This document shows, piece after piece, positions 46,579 to 53,208 of a stretch of 64,000 bases of DNA. The position numbers and the translations under genes were made by a program. The number at the start of each line of letters is the position of its first letter. Positions within the stretch are counted from its first letter, which is position 1. Source of the stretch: Ascidiaceihabitans sp039975415 (GTDB lineage Bacteria > Pseudomonadota > Alphaproteobacteria > Rhodobacterales > Rhodobacteraceae); NCBI RefSeq assembly GCF_039975415.1, contig NZ_JBDWHD010000004.1; one strand, given 5' to 3'. The notes beneath the pieces were generated by a model. It worked only from the letters and a program-made list of their open reading frames with translations. It was not told the origin of the DNA and made no database searches.

Positions 46579-46653
46579 TGGAGCGGGCGAGGCGATTCGA
46601 ACGCCCGACCCTAACCTTGGCAAGGTTATGCTCTACCCCTGAGCTACGCCCGC
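46579..46653 (-). tRNA. tRNA-Gly (anticodon GCC)
   Basis: On the minus strand the acceptor is GCGGGCG/CGCCCGC, the D arm GCTCAGGGGTAGAGC, and the anticodon arm AACCT-TGCCA-AGGTT with GCC. The T loop is TTCGAAT, and CCA is encoded. It reads GGC and GGU glycine codons. Confidence 0.97.
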
Positions 46654-46833
46654 TTCCTTGAGAGGCGGAATATAATCGCTACACAAAACCTGCAAGGGCT
46701 AATTTTCAAGAAATGCAAAAAAAATGAGTTATCGCGACGGAAGGTCTTTGGCGCTGCGTATTAAGGGCATGACGAGACGACGATGCAGCAACTGCACCTT
46801 GCAAAACTGCGCTGATATTTTTTGGAGGGTTCG

Positions 46834-46932
46834 ATGGATTCTATCTTCGGAAAAAGTACCGGTGCAGTGTGCCGGCGCAAAGAGACGCAGAGGCCTGCGC
46901 ATCGTTTTCTAAAAATAAAAACAGGAGGTTAA
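46834..46932 (+). CDS. Tiny ORF 1, 32 residues
   Basis: This ORF of 32 codons plus stop is preceded by GGAGGG at five bases. The predicted peptide is basic (CRRKETQRPAHRFLKIK) with no recognised family. Its TAA is one base before the ATG of the next tiny ORF. The good ribosome site is the main support. It may also be chance. Confidence 0.3.
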   Translation: MDSIFGKSTGAVCRRKETQRPAHRFLKIKTGG

Positions 46933-46933
46933 G

Positions 46934-47065
46934 ATGAGTGTTTTAGGTGATTTAAAGCTGGCGCTTCTGGTCGTTTTCATCGGCATCGGAAGCGCTGTCC
47001 AATCGGACGCGGGAAGTTTGCACTTAGATGCGCATGGGGATGTGTGCATCATGGCCACTCAATAG
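46934..47065 (+). CDS. Tiny ORF 2, 43-residue exported or membrane peptide
   Basis: ATG 46934 has a perfect AGGAGG five bases upstream. The 43-residue peptide has a hydrophobic core (LALLVVFIGIGSAVQSDA) like a short signal peptide or membrane helix, followed by a tail with one Cys and two His. It is one base past tiny ORF 1. I do not recognise a family. Confidence 0.42.
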   Translation: MSVLGDLKLALLVVFIGIGSAVQSDAGSLHLDAHGDVCIMATQ

Positions 47066-47143
47066 GCTGCAATCCCCAAAATGGGTCTTTGGAGGTGCGC
47101 GACGCCAATGTTGTGCCGCGCGCCCCCGTCTTATGGGAAGTGC

Positions 47144-47533
47144 TTAAAACAACGCGTGCGCCAAAAGACCCAACGCGGTGAACAAAATCATCGAAAAGGT
47201 CAAAACCATGCCGCCGACACGCAACCCCATGATCTGCGGGTGCTTTGAGAATCCGATTGCATGCATGACCCGACCAGCCACCAACATGATGCCAAGGACA
47301 TGCAATGCCACTGGCGGGGCCCCTTGGATTTCCGAAATGAGCAGCAGAATCAGACCCATTGGTGCGTATTCGCCGCAGTTGGCCTGCGCACGCATGCGTT
47401 GTTCCAGATCTTTGTGGCCTTGGTGCCCGACCGACACGCGATTGCCACGGCGATAGCGCACAACGCGAACGCTAAGGGCGATGAACAGCAGGGCAATAAG
47501 ACCCGCGTAAAGTGATGTAATGACGAGGGACAT
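47144..47533 (-). CDS. MAPEG-family membrane protein
   Basis: The 129-residue protein has four predicted helices and the MAPEG pattern: RYRRGNRVSVGHQG after helix 1, then EQRMRAQANCGEYAPMGLIL. In this family the EQRxRxxxNxxEY-like segment contacts glutathione. Bacterial MAPEG proteins are glutathione S-transferase or peroxidase-like, but a specific role is unproven. ATG 47533 follows AAGGAAG. Confidence 0.9.
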   Translation of the reverse strand: MSLVITSLYAGLIALLFIALSVRVVRYRRGNRVSVGHQGHKDLEQRMRAQANCGEYAPMGLILLLISEIQGAPPVALHVLGIMLVAGRVMHAIGFSKHPQIMGLRVGGMVLTFSMILFTALGLLAHALF

Positions 47534-47627
47534 AGGGCTTCCTTTTTCTTGATCGCACAGTTTTCGCACGGGGCGGTGGAACTGACCAGCGCTTTGCGGA
47601 GGGGGGAATCGTGATCAGTGCTGTTTG

Positions 47628-48527
47628 TCAGCTGGCTTTAACAGTGTGTAGATTAAGCGCTGCCTGAAACTTGGTGAAACGGGGATGCCATCTCGTTGCG
47701 GTTTGCAGTTTTGCGCTGGACAGGGATTGGTCAAGCGTCGGGCCTTTGGCCCATGCCCCGTGCGCTTGCATCACGTCGGCCACGCTGCGGACCACTGTGC
47801 TGCTTTGGCTCGCATAGAAGTGCGTGATCGTGTTTGCGATGTCGCCGACCCGCACACCTTGCTGTGCCACGGCGTTGAAATGTCCGCGTAGATCGGGACA
47901 TACCAACAGATCGCAATAGGCCCGTGCCAGATCGTGCCGTTCTATCAGCGGCCATCTTGTGTTGGGTTTTCCCCAAATTTCCACCGGATCATGGGAACGG
48001 GCTGCGTCGCGAAACCGTTCAAAGACCCCACCGCCATCCAAATGATACACCATGGCAGGATGTATGACTGCGACAGACAGATGACTGGCCTGTAACAAGC
48101 GCTGCGCATGATGCACCATCCACGCAAAGGCGGGCAGGGGATCGAACGCAGATGTTTCGGTGGCGGTGTTGCCGCCAGTGTCGCCATAAAGCCAGCAGCC
48201 CCCAGTGTACAAAACCCGTAGCTTGGGTCCGGTGCGTTCTGCATCCGCCAACAGTTGTGAGACAACACGATTGTCGGCCTCGGCCATATCGTCGCCAAAT
48301 GTTGCGGCGGCTTGAACAAACGCGTCGTGAGACAGGGCGGCAGGCATCCAATGGGCGGGATCCATCATATCGCCGCGCAAAACTTGCGCACCCATAGCTT
48401 GCAGGCGATGATCCGACGCTGCAGACCGGCTTAAGGCTGTAACACGGTGGCCCCTTGCCACAAGTTCAGTGACTAGGCCCGTGCCAATGGACCCTGTGCC
48501 ACCCAGTAAAAAGACATCCAATGTCAT
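47628..48527 (-). CDS. NAD-dependent epimerase/dehydratase family protein
   Basis: The 299-residue extended short-chain dehydrogenase-like protein starts with the Rossmann motif LLGGTGSIGTGLVTELVARG. The strand VLYTGGCWLYGDTGG sits where the catalytic Ser/Thr region lies. The usual YxxxK is not plain (WMVHHAQRL at that position), so reductase or epimerase activity is doubtful and the protein may be an atypical nucleotide-binding family member. The remainder is typical in length and pattern. Confidence 0.8.
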   Translation of the reverse strand: MTLDVFLLGGTGSIGTGLVTELVARGHRVTALSRSAASDHRLQAMGAQVLRGDMMDPAHWMPAALSHDAFVQAAATFGDDMAEADNRVVSQLLADAERTGPKLRVLYTGGCWLYGDTGGNTATETSAFDPLPAFAWMVHHAQRLLQASHLSVAVIHPAMVYHLDGGGVFERFRDAARSHDPVEIWGKPNTRWPLIERHDLARAYCDLLVCPDLRGHFNAVAQQGVRVGDIANTITHFYASQSSTVVRSVADVMQAHGAWAKGPTLDQSLSSAKLQTATRWHPRFTKFQAALNLHTVKAS

Positions 48528-48601
48528 CGCGTATCCCCCGGCAGTGATTTTGAACGAGGGTGGCGCCTGAAGTACGCTTTAGGTCAAGATCTGAAGTGAT
48601 G

Positions 48602-49282
48602 TCAGTCGTCAAACCCCACAAAACGGGTCAGGTTTTCGACAGGACGGCGCCGGGATACGACCGCGTTGGCGTCGAAACTGTCATCCGGCCAGCCCATTGC
48701 CACACAGGTCATGATGATCTGGTCGTCGGGAATTTGGGCGATTTCGCGCACAACAGGGCTTTGCATAATACCCTGACCGTTGATCACGCAGCCCAATCCT
48801 TTGGACCATGCCGCCAAAACCAACCCGTAAGTGACGGCGCCAAGGTCAAAATGTGCGATGGTGCCGCCCGGCTCCATGGACTTGTCGTAGCACACCACGA
48901 TAGATACAGGGGCATCGAATTGGCGAAACCCGCGCATGACCCAATCCAGACGTTTTTCCTTGTTATCGCGTTCAATGCCCATGGCCTCAAACAGCTGTAC
49001 CGCTATCTCGATCTGGCGATCGCGGTGTACACCTTCATATGCGCCATGGTCCTGAATTTCGCGGCTTGGCGGCACGCCTTCCATCATGCGGCTTTGATTG
49101 CCCATGCGCACTTTGTTCAGGGGGGCACCGGTCAACACATGTAAATGCCATGGCTGCGTGTTCATGGACGACGGTGCACGGTTGGCCAGGGCGATGATCT
49201 CTTCGATCAGCTCTTTGGGAACGGGTTTGTCTTGATAGCCGCGGATGCTGCGGCGGGTTTTCATCGCGTCGTCGAGGTTCAT
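48602..49282 (-). CDS. Nitroreductase-family FMN oxidoreductase
   Basis: The 226-residue protein has the nitroreductase fold: MKTRRSIRGYQDKPVP, then ALANRAPSSMNTQPWHLHVL with FMN-contact residues, and the late GLGCVINGQGIMQSPVVRE and VAMGWPDD. Family enzymes use NAD(P)H to reduce nitro groups, quinones or flavins. ATG 49282 has GGGAG at seven bases; an earlier in-frame start has none. Its start is separated from the hairpin array by about 85 bases. Confidence 0.93.
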   Translation of the reverse strand: MNLDDAMKTRRSIRGYQDKPVPKELIEEIIALANRAPSSMNTQPWHLHVLTGAPLNKVRMGNQSRMMEGVPPSREIQDHGAYEGVHRDRQIEIAVQLFEAMGIERDNKEKRLDWVMRGFRQFDAPVSIVVCYDKSMEPGGTIAHFDLGAVTYGLVLAAWSKGLGCVINGQGIMQSPVVREIAQIPDDQIIMTCVAMGWPDDSFDANAVVSRRRPVENLTRFVGFDD

Positions 49283-49366
49283 GTGCGGTCTCCCTTTGCG
49301 CGTCAACTTTGGCGCTGGGCGGGTTCGGGTCAATCGCGACCTTACGGAATTTTGACACATCAAACG

Positions 49367-49401
49367 AAAAACGACGGCCGCTGGGAGGAGCGACCGCCGT
49401 C
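49367..49401 (-). terminator. CUCCUCCC hairpin 6, array terminator
   Basis: It has GACGGC/GCCGTC plus inner CGCT/AGCG arms, the same CTCCTCCC motif, and TTTTT directly after on the minus strand. It ends the array transcript and may itself be a stable small RNA. Confidence 0.82.
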
Positions 49402-49407
49402 TTGATG

Positions 49408-49446
49408 AACCTGCAGCGTCAGGGAGGAGGAGAGACCCTGCAGGTT
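49408..49446 (-). ncRNA. CcsR-type hairpin 5
   Basis: It has a 9-bp stem AACCTGCAG/CTGCAGGTT and a loop with CCTCCTCCC (49422-49430). Confidence 0.8.
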
Positions 49447-49460
49447 ATTGGGTGCAGTAT

Positions 49461-49498
49461 GCGGCAGCATCTTAATGGGAGGAGAAAGATGCTGCCGC
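49461..49498 (-). ncRNA. CcsR-type hairpin 4
   Basis: It has a 12-bp perfect stem GCGGCAGCATCT/AGATGCTGCCGC and CTCCTCCC in the loop (49477-49484). It is the strongest hairpin of the array. Confidence 0.82.
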
Positions 49499-49504
49499 TA
49501 TGCA

Positions 49505-49534
49505 CAGACGCACCAAGGGAGGAGAGGGCGCCTG
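49505..49534 (-). ncRNA. CcsR-type hairpin 3
   Basis: It has a 7-bp stem CAGGCGC/GCGTCTG, again with a G-U pair that would be a mismatch on the other strand, and CTCCTCCC in the loop. Confidence 0.72.
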
Positions 49535-49576
49535 ATCCGGTTTTTGTCTTTGGACCTTCGGGTCCGGTGTGAAAAT

Positions 49577-49614
49577 GCGGTGACACCCTAAAGGGAGGAG
49601 AAAGATGTCACCGC
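49577..49614 (-). ncRNA. CcsR-type hairpin 2
   Basis: It has a 9-bp perfect stem GCGGTGACA/TGTCACCGC with CTCCTCCC in the loop (49593-49600). A small GGACC hairpin lies between it and hairpin 3. Confidence 0.8.
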
Positions 49615-49620
49615 GTAAAG

Positions 49621-49654
49621 CAGACGCTTCAAGGGAGGAGGAAAGAAGCGCCTG
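49621..49654 (-). ncRNA. CcsR-type hairpin 1
   Basis: It is the first hairpin after the DUF1127 stop. It has a 10-bp stem CAGGCGCTTC/GAAGCGTCTG with one G-U pair, and a loop containing CCTCCTCCC. Confidence 0.8.
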
Positions 49655-49665
49655 ATCTCGTTGTC

Positions 49666-49890
49666 TTAGTTCAGGTACGCGGCCTCATAGGCCAAACGTC
49701 TGATTTCGCTGCGGTTGATGCCCAGATCAGCCAGATCGCGGTTGGTTAGGCTGGCCAGCTCATTGAACGTGGCGCGGTAAACGCGGCGCTTTGCGCGACG
49801 TGTCGCTGCGGCGTCAAGCCACTGTGCCAGTGTTGCCAATACGCGACCTGTCAGGTCATTGCGTGCGGTTGCGTCTGTAAAGTATGCCAT
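49666..49890 (-). CDS. ccaF1: Small DUF1127 protein, CcaF1-like
   Basis: The 74-residue, arginine-rich protein ends in the DUF1127 motif FNELASLTNRDLADLGINRSEIRRLA. In Rhodobacter the protein encoded at the same position before the CcsR RNAs, CcaF1, binds RNA and helps mature them. Here too the hairpin array begins a few bases past the stop on the same strand, so the mRNA and the RNAs are one transcript. A heat-shock-type promoter lies about 100 bases upstream. Identity with CcaF1 rests on position and motif, not an alignment. Confidence 0.87.
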   Translation of the reverse strand: MAYFTDATARNDLTGRVLATLAQWLDAAATRRAKRRVYRATFNELASLTNRDLADLGINRSEIRRLAYEAAYLN

Positions 49891-49995
49891 GATTATCTCG
49901 TCTTTCGTTGGCTACTGCGTCGTTCGTTAGGGGTAACATATGCCAATGCTGCGCTTGCACAATGATTAGTTTTTCAATGCTGCCATGCAGCAACT

Positions 49996-50021
49996 GCATA
50001 GCGTTAACCTTGAAATTCAAG
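49996..50021 (-). promoter_or_regulatory. Candidate RpoH-type promoter for ccaF1-array
   Basis: On the minus strand CTTGAA (50016-50021) and CTATGC (49996-50001) are 14 bases apart, matching the RpoH pattern CTTGAA-N13/15-CYxTAT moderately. Transcription would begin near 49989, giving a leader of about 100 bases. Confidence 0.5.
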
Positions 50022-50131
50022 CGCTTAATAATAATGCGGTTTGCGAATTAAGTAGGCCATGACGGAATGCCTTGTTCTTTTGTTCAAAAAGCACAATTAC
50101 ACGACTGACGATATTAAAGGAGACGCGCCAT

Positions 50132-51202
50132 ATGTCCGTGACCAAAGAAGACGTCCTATCCGCTTTGTCCCGTGTGGGGCTGCCAGGCGGCGATACACTG
50201 GTCAGCCGGGACATGATCCGTGCGGTCACGATCAACGGCGACAGCGTCAGTTTTGTGGTTGAGGCACCGACGCCCGAAATCGCCACCCAGATGGAAGGGG
50301 CGCGCAAAGCCGCAGAAGCCGTTGTGATGGAATTGGACGGGGTGTCCAAAGTGTCTGCCGCCTTGACGGCGCATGGCCCCGCCGCAAAAGCCCCGCCGCC
50401 CAACTTGAAAATCGGCGGCCATCCCAAGCCGCAAGACGGCCCAACCAAGCCGTCCGGCGTACAGCGCATTTTGGCGATTGGATCGGGCAAAGGCGGCGTT
50501 GGCAAATCCACCGTGTCTTCAAACCTTGCCGTCGCCTTGGCCAAACAGGGCCGCAAAGTTGGCCTGCTGGACGCCGACATCTACGGCCCCTCGCAACCGC
50601 GCATGATGGGTGTGAACAAACGCCCCGCATCGCCGGATGGCAAAACGATCATTCCTTTGCACGCCCACGGCGTCACCCTGATGTCCATTGGTTTCATGAT
50701 GGAAGAAGGCAAAGCTGTCGTCTGGCGTGGCCCCATGTTGATGGGCGCGCTGCAACAGATGCTGGGGCAGGTGGAGTGGGGCGAGCTGGATGTGCTGCTT
50801 GTCGATCTGCCCCCCGGTACAGGCGACGTGCAACTGACCTTATGTACCAAATCCGAGCTAACAGGTGCTATTGTGGTGTCCACGCCGCAAGACGTGGCGC
50901 TGATCGATGCGCGCAAAGCGCTGGATATGTTCGCGACGCTCAAGACCCCTGTCTTGGGACTGATCGAAAACATGTCGATGTTTGTCTGCCCCGATTGCGG
51001 GTCCGAACATCAGATCTTCGGGCAGGGCGGTGTTGCGGCCGAGGCCGACAAGATGGGCGTGCCGTTGCTGGGGGCGTTGCCGATTGATCTGGACACACGG
51101 CTTGCAGGCGACGGTGGGACACCGATTGCAGCGGGCGAGGGGCCGATGGCGCAGGCCTATGCAAAGATCGCTGAGGGGTTGATCAAAGGCGGGATGGCCT
51201 GA
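50132..51202 (+). CDS. mrp: Mrp/ApbC iron-sulfur cluster carrier ATPase
   Basis: The 356-residue protein has an N-terminal DUF59-like region (1-85), a Pro-rich linker and a P-loop ATPase domain with the deviant Walker A GSGKGGVGKST (117-127). It also has DADIYGPSQP, VDLPPGTGD and the cluster-binding CPDC in FVCPDCGSEH. It binds and transfers [4Fe-4S] clusters. ATG 50132 has AAAGGAGA nine bases upstream. It is divergent from the DUF1127 gene. Confidence 0.95.
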   Translation: MSVTKEDVLSALSRVGLPGGDTLVSRDMIRAVTINGDSVSFVVEAPTPEIATQMEGARKAAEAVVMELDGVSKVSAALTAHGPAAKAPPPNLKIGGHPKPQDGPTKPSGVQRILAIGSGKGGVGKSTVSSNLAVALAKQGRKVGLLDADIYGPSQPRMMGVNKRPASPDGKTIIPLHAHGVTLMSIGFMMEEGKAVVWRGPMLMGALQQMLGQVEWGELDVLLVDLPPGTGDVQLTLCTKSELTGAIVVSTPQDVALIDARKALDMFATLKTPVLGLIENMSMFVCPDCGSEHQIFGQGGVAAEADKMGVPLLGALPIDLDTRLAGDGGTPIAAGEGPMAQAYAKIAEGLIKGGMA

Positions 51203-51203
51203 G

Positions 51204-51974
51204 CTACTTTCTGGGTGAAGGCTTTGATGTCTCCATAAGTGTTTCAGATGCAGTTTGTAGCAGGGCTAGAGTGAACAGGAAAACGCCCATTGCGCTCTGG
51301 GCGATAACCCATTCTGGCGCACCAAGCGCTGTTGCAATATTCAGTCCTAATATTAGGGCAAAAATGATTGCTGTCGCGAAGACCAAATCGGAGTCATTTG
51401 CGGATTTGGATTGCCATATTTGTATGATGTTCAACGGTGTGTGGGTAAACGCCGTTGGCAAACATACCGCACTGCGCACAATTGCAAATATAAGAAGAAA
51501 GCCAGCCCAGATTGCGATCAACAGCATAAGCATAGGCAATAATAAAATGAATATCAGCCTGCTGTCTAGGCCGCCGCTTGTAAGCCTCGCAAAAATGGCC
51601 AGTCCGCCCCATGCGAAAAATAATATCGCGGTCAGCACAGTGATAGCGCCAACAAAGATTATCCAAAACGTCAGTATGTAAACAATCAATGATCGCAACC
51701 CACCCGCCTTGTGGTAGTTGCTTTGTTTACTGAGATACCAAGAAACTGAGGCACAAAATATTATGATGCTCGTGAGAAGTGCAGCGGTTGCGCTGACAGT
51801 GCTTAACACGGTCAACGCGTCTTCAAATTTGAATGCCAGTACGCTTCGGGGCAGAAGATGTTTCAGGGTTCGTGCCATGATTGGGCCGCAAAAGTAGAAG
51901 ATTATTGAAGAGCCCAAGAAGGCATGAATAGGAAGGCGGCTGAGGGCGATAATCGTCTGCATCAGTAATGGCAT
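51204..51974 (-). CDS. Multi-pass membrane protein of unknown function
   Basis: The 256-residue product has six or more hydrophobic helices (for example AALLTSIIIFCASVSWYL, IVYILTFWIIFVGAITVLTA, LIFILLLPMLMLLIAIWAGF, LVFATAIIFALILGLNIATA). No family is recognised. GAGGAG lies a few bases before the ATG, supporting the start. The DNA is richer in A and T than its neighbours, which could reflect transfer or just helix content. It is convergent with mrp, with one base between stops. Confidence 0.62.
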   Translation of the reverse strand: MPLLMQTIIALSRLPIHAFLGSSIIFYFCGPIMARTLKHLLPRSVLAFKFEDALTVLSTVSATAALLTSIIIFCASVSWYLSKQSNYHKAGGLRSLIVYILTFWIIFVGAITVLTAILFFAWGGLAIFARLTSGGLDSRLIFILLLPMLMLLIAIWAGFLLIFAIVRSAVCLPTAFTHTPLNIIQIWQSKSANDSDLVFATAIIFALILGLNIATALGAPEWVIAQSAMGVFLFTLALLQTASETLMETSKPSPRK

Positions 51975-52439
51975 GCCCAGATCTCCTCATCGGTGTCGCC
52001 GCGTTGTGTGATAGATCGCCCAGACTAAGACAAGTGCGCCTGTGTTGGTTTGGCAGGAATATGGAATGGTCCGTTCATGGGAAATCATGGTCCGTAGCGG
52101 CAAGAAGGGCGAATCAAGTCGTGAAATTTGTATGATTTTGGTTGAATTTAGTGAGTGAAGGTTGGTTTTGCAGTTCTTGCTTGTGTGAACAAAAAAAGAA
52201 CACACTGGTGGCGCAGAGGAAATCAGAATTTATTTGGGAATTTATGGGCCGCTTTGTCTTTGGGTGAGCTTACACCATATATAGTGGGCGTTTACCAATA
52301 AAAGGCTAATTGGGCCAAATTTCATAAACTTATCCACATGCTTCGGTCACTCGAATGCCCTTGAAGTCATGTGTGCGCTGGGTCATCTCCCAAATAATCC
52401 CTTGCCAGCCCATGCTTTCCCATGGCATCCCTAGTGCAT
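51975..52439. other. Long AT-richer intergenic region before the mraZ leader
   Basis: No convincing gene is found on either strand in these 465 bases. A short frame at 51987-52205 lacks a ribosome site and family features. The stretch contains a DnaA box and presumably the promoter of the division cluster. Confidence 0.5.
52330..52338 (+). promoter_or_regulatory. Single perfect DnaA box
   Basis: TTATCCACA is a perfect match to the high-affinity DnaA site. It lies upstream of the division cluster leader, 387 bases before the mraZ start. No cluster of boxes accompanies it, so this is not an origin. Confidence 0.4.
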
Positions 52440-52651
52440 CGGATGAGAACGAGACCACGGGGCACCAAACGACCCCACACAAAAACAAAACTCTAGCAGG
52501 TTTCATACAGGCACCTCGCTTTCATCAGACCAAGAGATCCGGCGCGCGAGCGAGCAGACATCCCCCCAGGTGGCGCGCGCAGCTGGACTTCCCGCCAAGC
52601 GGGACAATGGCGGCGGGTTGATCAGTGGCAGCAGATCAACCCGCCGTTTTT
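52440..52651 (+). ncRNA. UpsM-like small RNA from the mraZ leader
   Basis: A strong terminator (52611-52651) inside the mraZ leader would end most transcripts before the gene, leaving an RNA of roughly 200 bases. In Rhodobacter sphaeroides exactly this arrangement yields UpsM, a very abundant RNA of about 206 bases, while read-through makes the division cluster mRNA. The 5' end given here is an estimate from that length; no promoter could be fixed. Sequence identity to UpsM was not tested. Confidence 0.6.
52611..52651 (+). terminator. Intrinsic terminator in the mraZ leader
   Basis: CGGCGGGTTGATC (52611-52623) and GATCAACCCGCCG (52634-52646) give a 13-bp perfect stem with a ten-base loop, followed by TTTTT. 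An upstream CCCGCC (52591-52596) could pair with GGCGGG in the 5' arm instead, which would compete with the terminator. Confidence 0.92.
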
Positions 52652-52716
52652 ACATCCACCACGGGGACATGAATTCGGTGCGGACGCGCACGCAAACAAG
52701 GGACGGAAGCAGGCCA

Positions 52717-53208
52717 GTGGCACGCAGGTTCAGAGGCGAAAGCGACCATAAGGTCGACACGAAGGGGCGGGTATCCATACCAGCCTCTTTTCGCCGTGTG
52801 ATCGAAGCCTGTGACCCCGATTGGACCGACGGCCTGCCGCCCCGCATCATCCTTGTTTACGGTGGTGCGACGCGCGACTACCTCGAAGGCTTCACGATAG
52901 AAGCCATGGACGAGGTCGACGACAAGATTGCAAAATTCCCCCGTGGGTCCGCCAAGCGAAAAGCGATGGAGCGTTTGTATTCCGCGCAATCCGTTGAGGT
53001 GATTGTGGATGATACAGGCCGCATCGTTTTGCCCGCGAAGCTCCGCGACAAAATCGGCCTGAATGGCTTGGCGCGCTTTGTGTCTTCTGGCGATACGTTC
53101 GAAATCTGGACCCCCGAAGCCTACGATGACAGCATCGCGGCATTGGATGATGATGGGTTTGATCCTGATCTTGATCCTTCCGTCTATCTGGACGGGGACA
53201 TGGAATAA
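52717..53208 (+). CDS. mraZ: Transcriptional regulator MraZ
   Basis: The 163-residue protein has two AbrB-like halves: ARRFRGESDHKVDTKGRVSIP at the N-terminus and a second DDTGRIVLPAKLRDKIGL. MraZ binds repeats upstream of the division cluster and represses it. The start is GTG 52717, since family members begin MxRRFRGE and GGAAG lies seven bases before it. In-frame ATG codons at 52672 and 52570 would add tails, the latter inside the leader terminator. It overlaps rsmH by one base. Confidence 0.93.
   Translation: MARRFRGESDHKVDTKGRVSIPASFRRVIEACDPDWTDGLPPRIILVYGGATRDYLEGFTIEAMDEVDDKIAKFPRGSAKRKAMERLYSAQSVEVIVDDTGRIVLPAKLRDKIGLNGLARFVSSGDTFEIWTPEAYDDSIAALDDDGFDPDLDPSVYLDGDME

Larger units (their letters stand above)
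49367..49660 (-). ncRNA. Tandem CcsR/cuckoo-type small RNA array
   Basis: On the minus strand, directly after the DUF1127 gene, six stem-loops follow one another, each with CUCCUCCC in the loop (CCUCCUCCC in the first and fifth). This order is that of the CcaF1-CcsR locus of Rhodobacter sphaeroides, whose four RNAs are processed from the mRNA, induced by stress through RpoHI/RpoHII, and affect C1 and pyruvate metabolism. Two stems pair perfectly only on the minus strand, through G-U wobbles that would be A-C mismatches on the plus strand, which fixes the direction. The loop resembles an anti-Shine-Dalgarno sequence. Here there are six hairpins instead of four. Confidence 0.88.

Noticed and set aside
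46724..46912. 62-codon frame overlapping tiny ORF 1
   Set aside because: It has no ribosome site and conflicts with the better-supported tiny ORFs.
49367..49660. The repeated GGGAGGAG blocks read as plus-strand ribosome sites or as a CRISPR-like array
   Set aside because: No ORF follows each block, stems around the motif differ, and the G-U pairs indicate minus-strand hairpin RNAs rather than direct repeats with spacers.
51987..52205. 72-codon minus-strand frame upstream of the unknown membrane protein
   Set aside because: It lacks a ribosome site and codon bias; the region looks non-coding.
52330..52338. A chromosomal replication origin based on the DnaA box
   Set aside because: Only one box is present, with no clustered boxes and no dnaA or parAB genes nearby.
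52570..52716. N-terminal extension of MraZ from an upstream in-frame ATG
   Set aside because: It would be translated through the leader terminator hairpin, and family members start at the RRFRGE segment encoded from GTG 52717.
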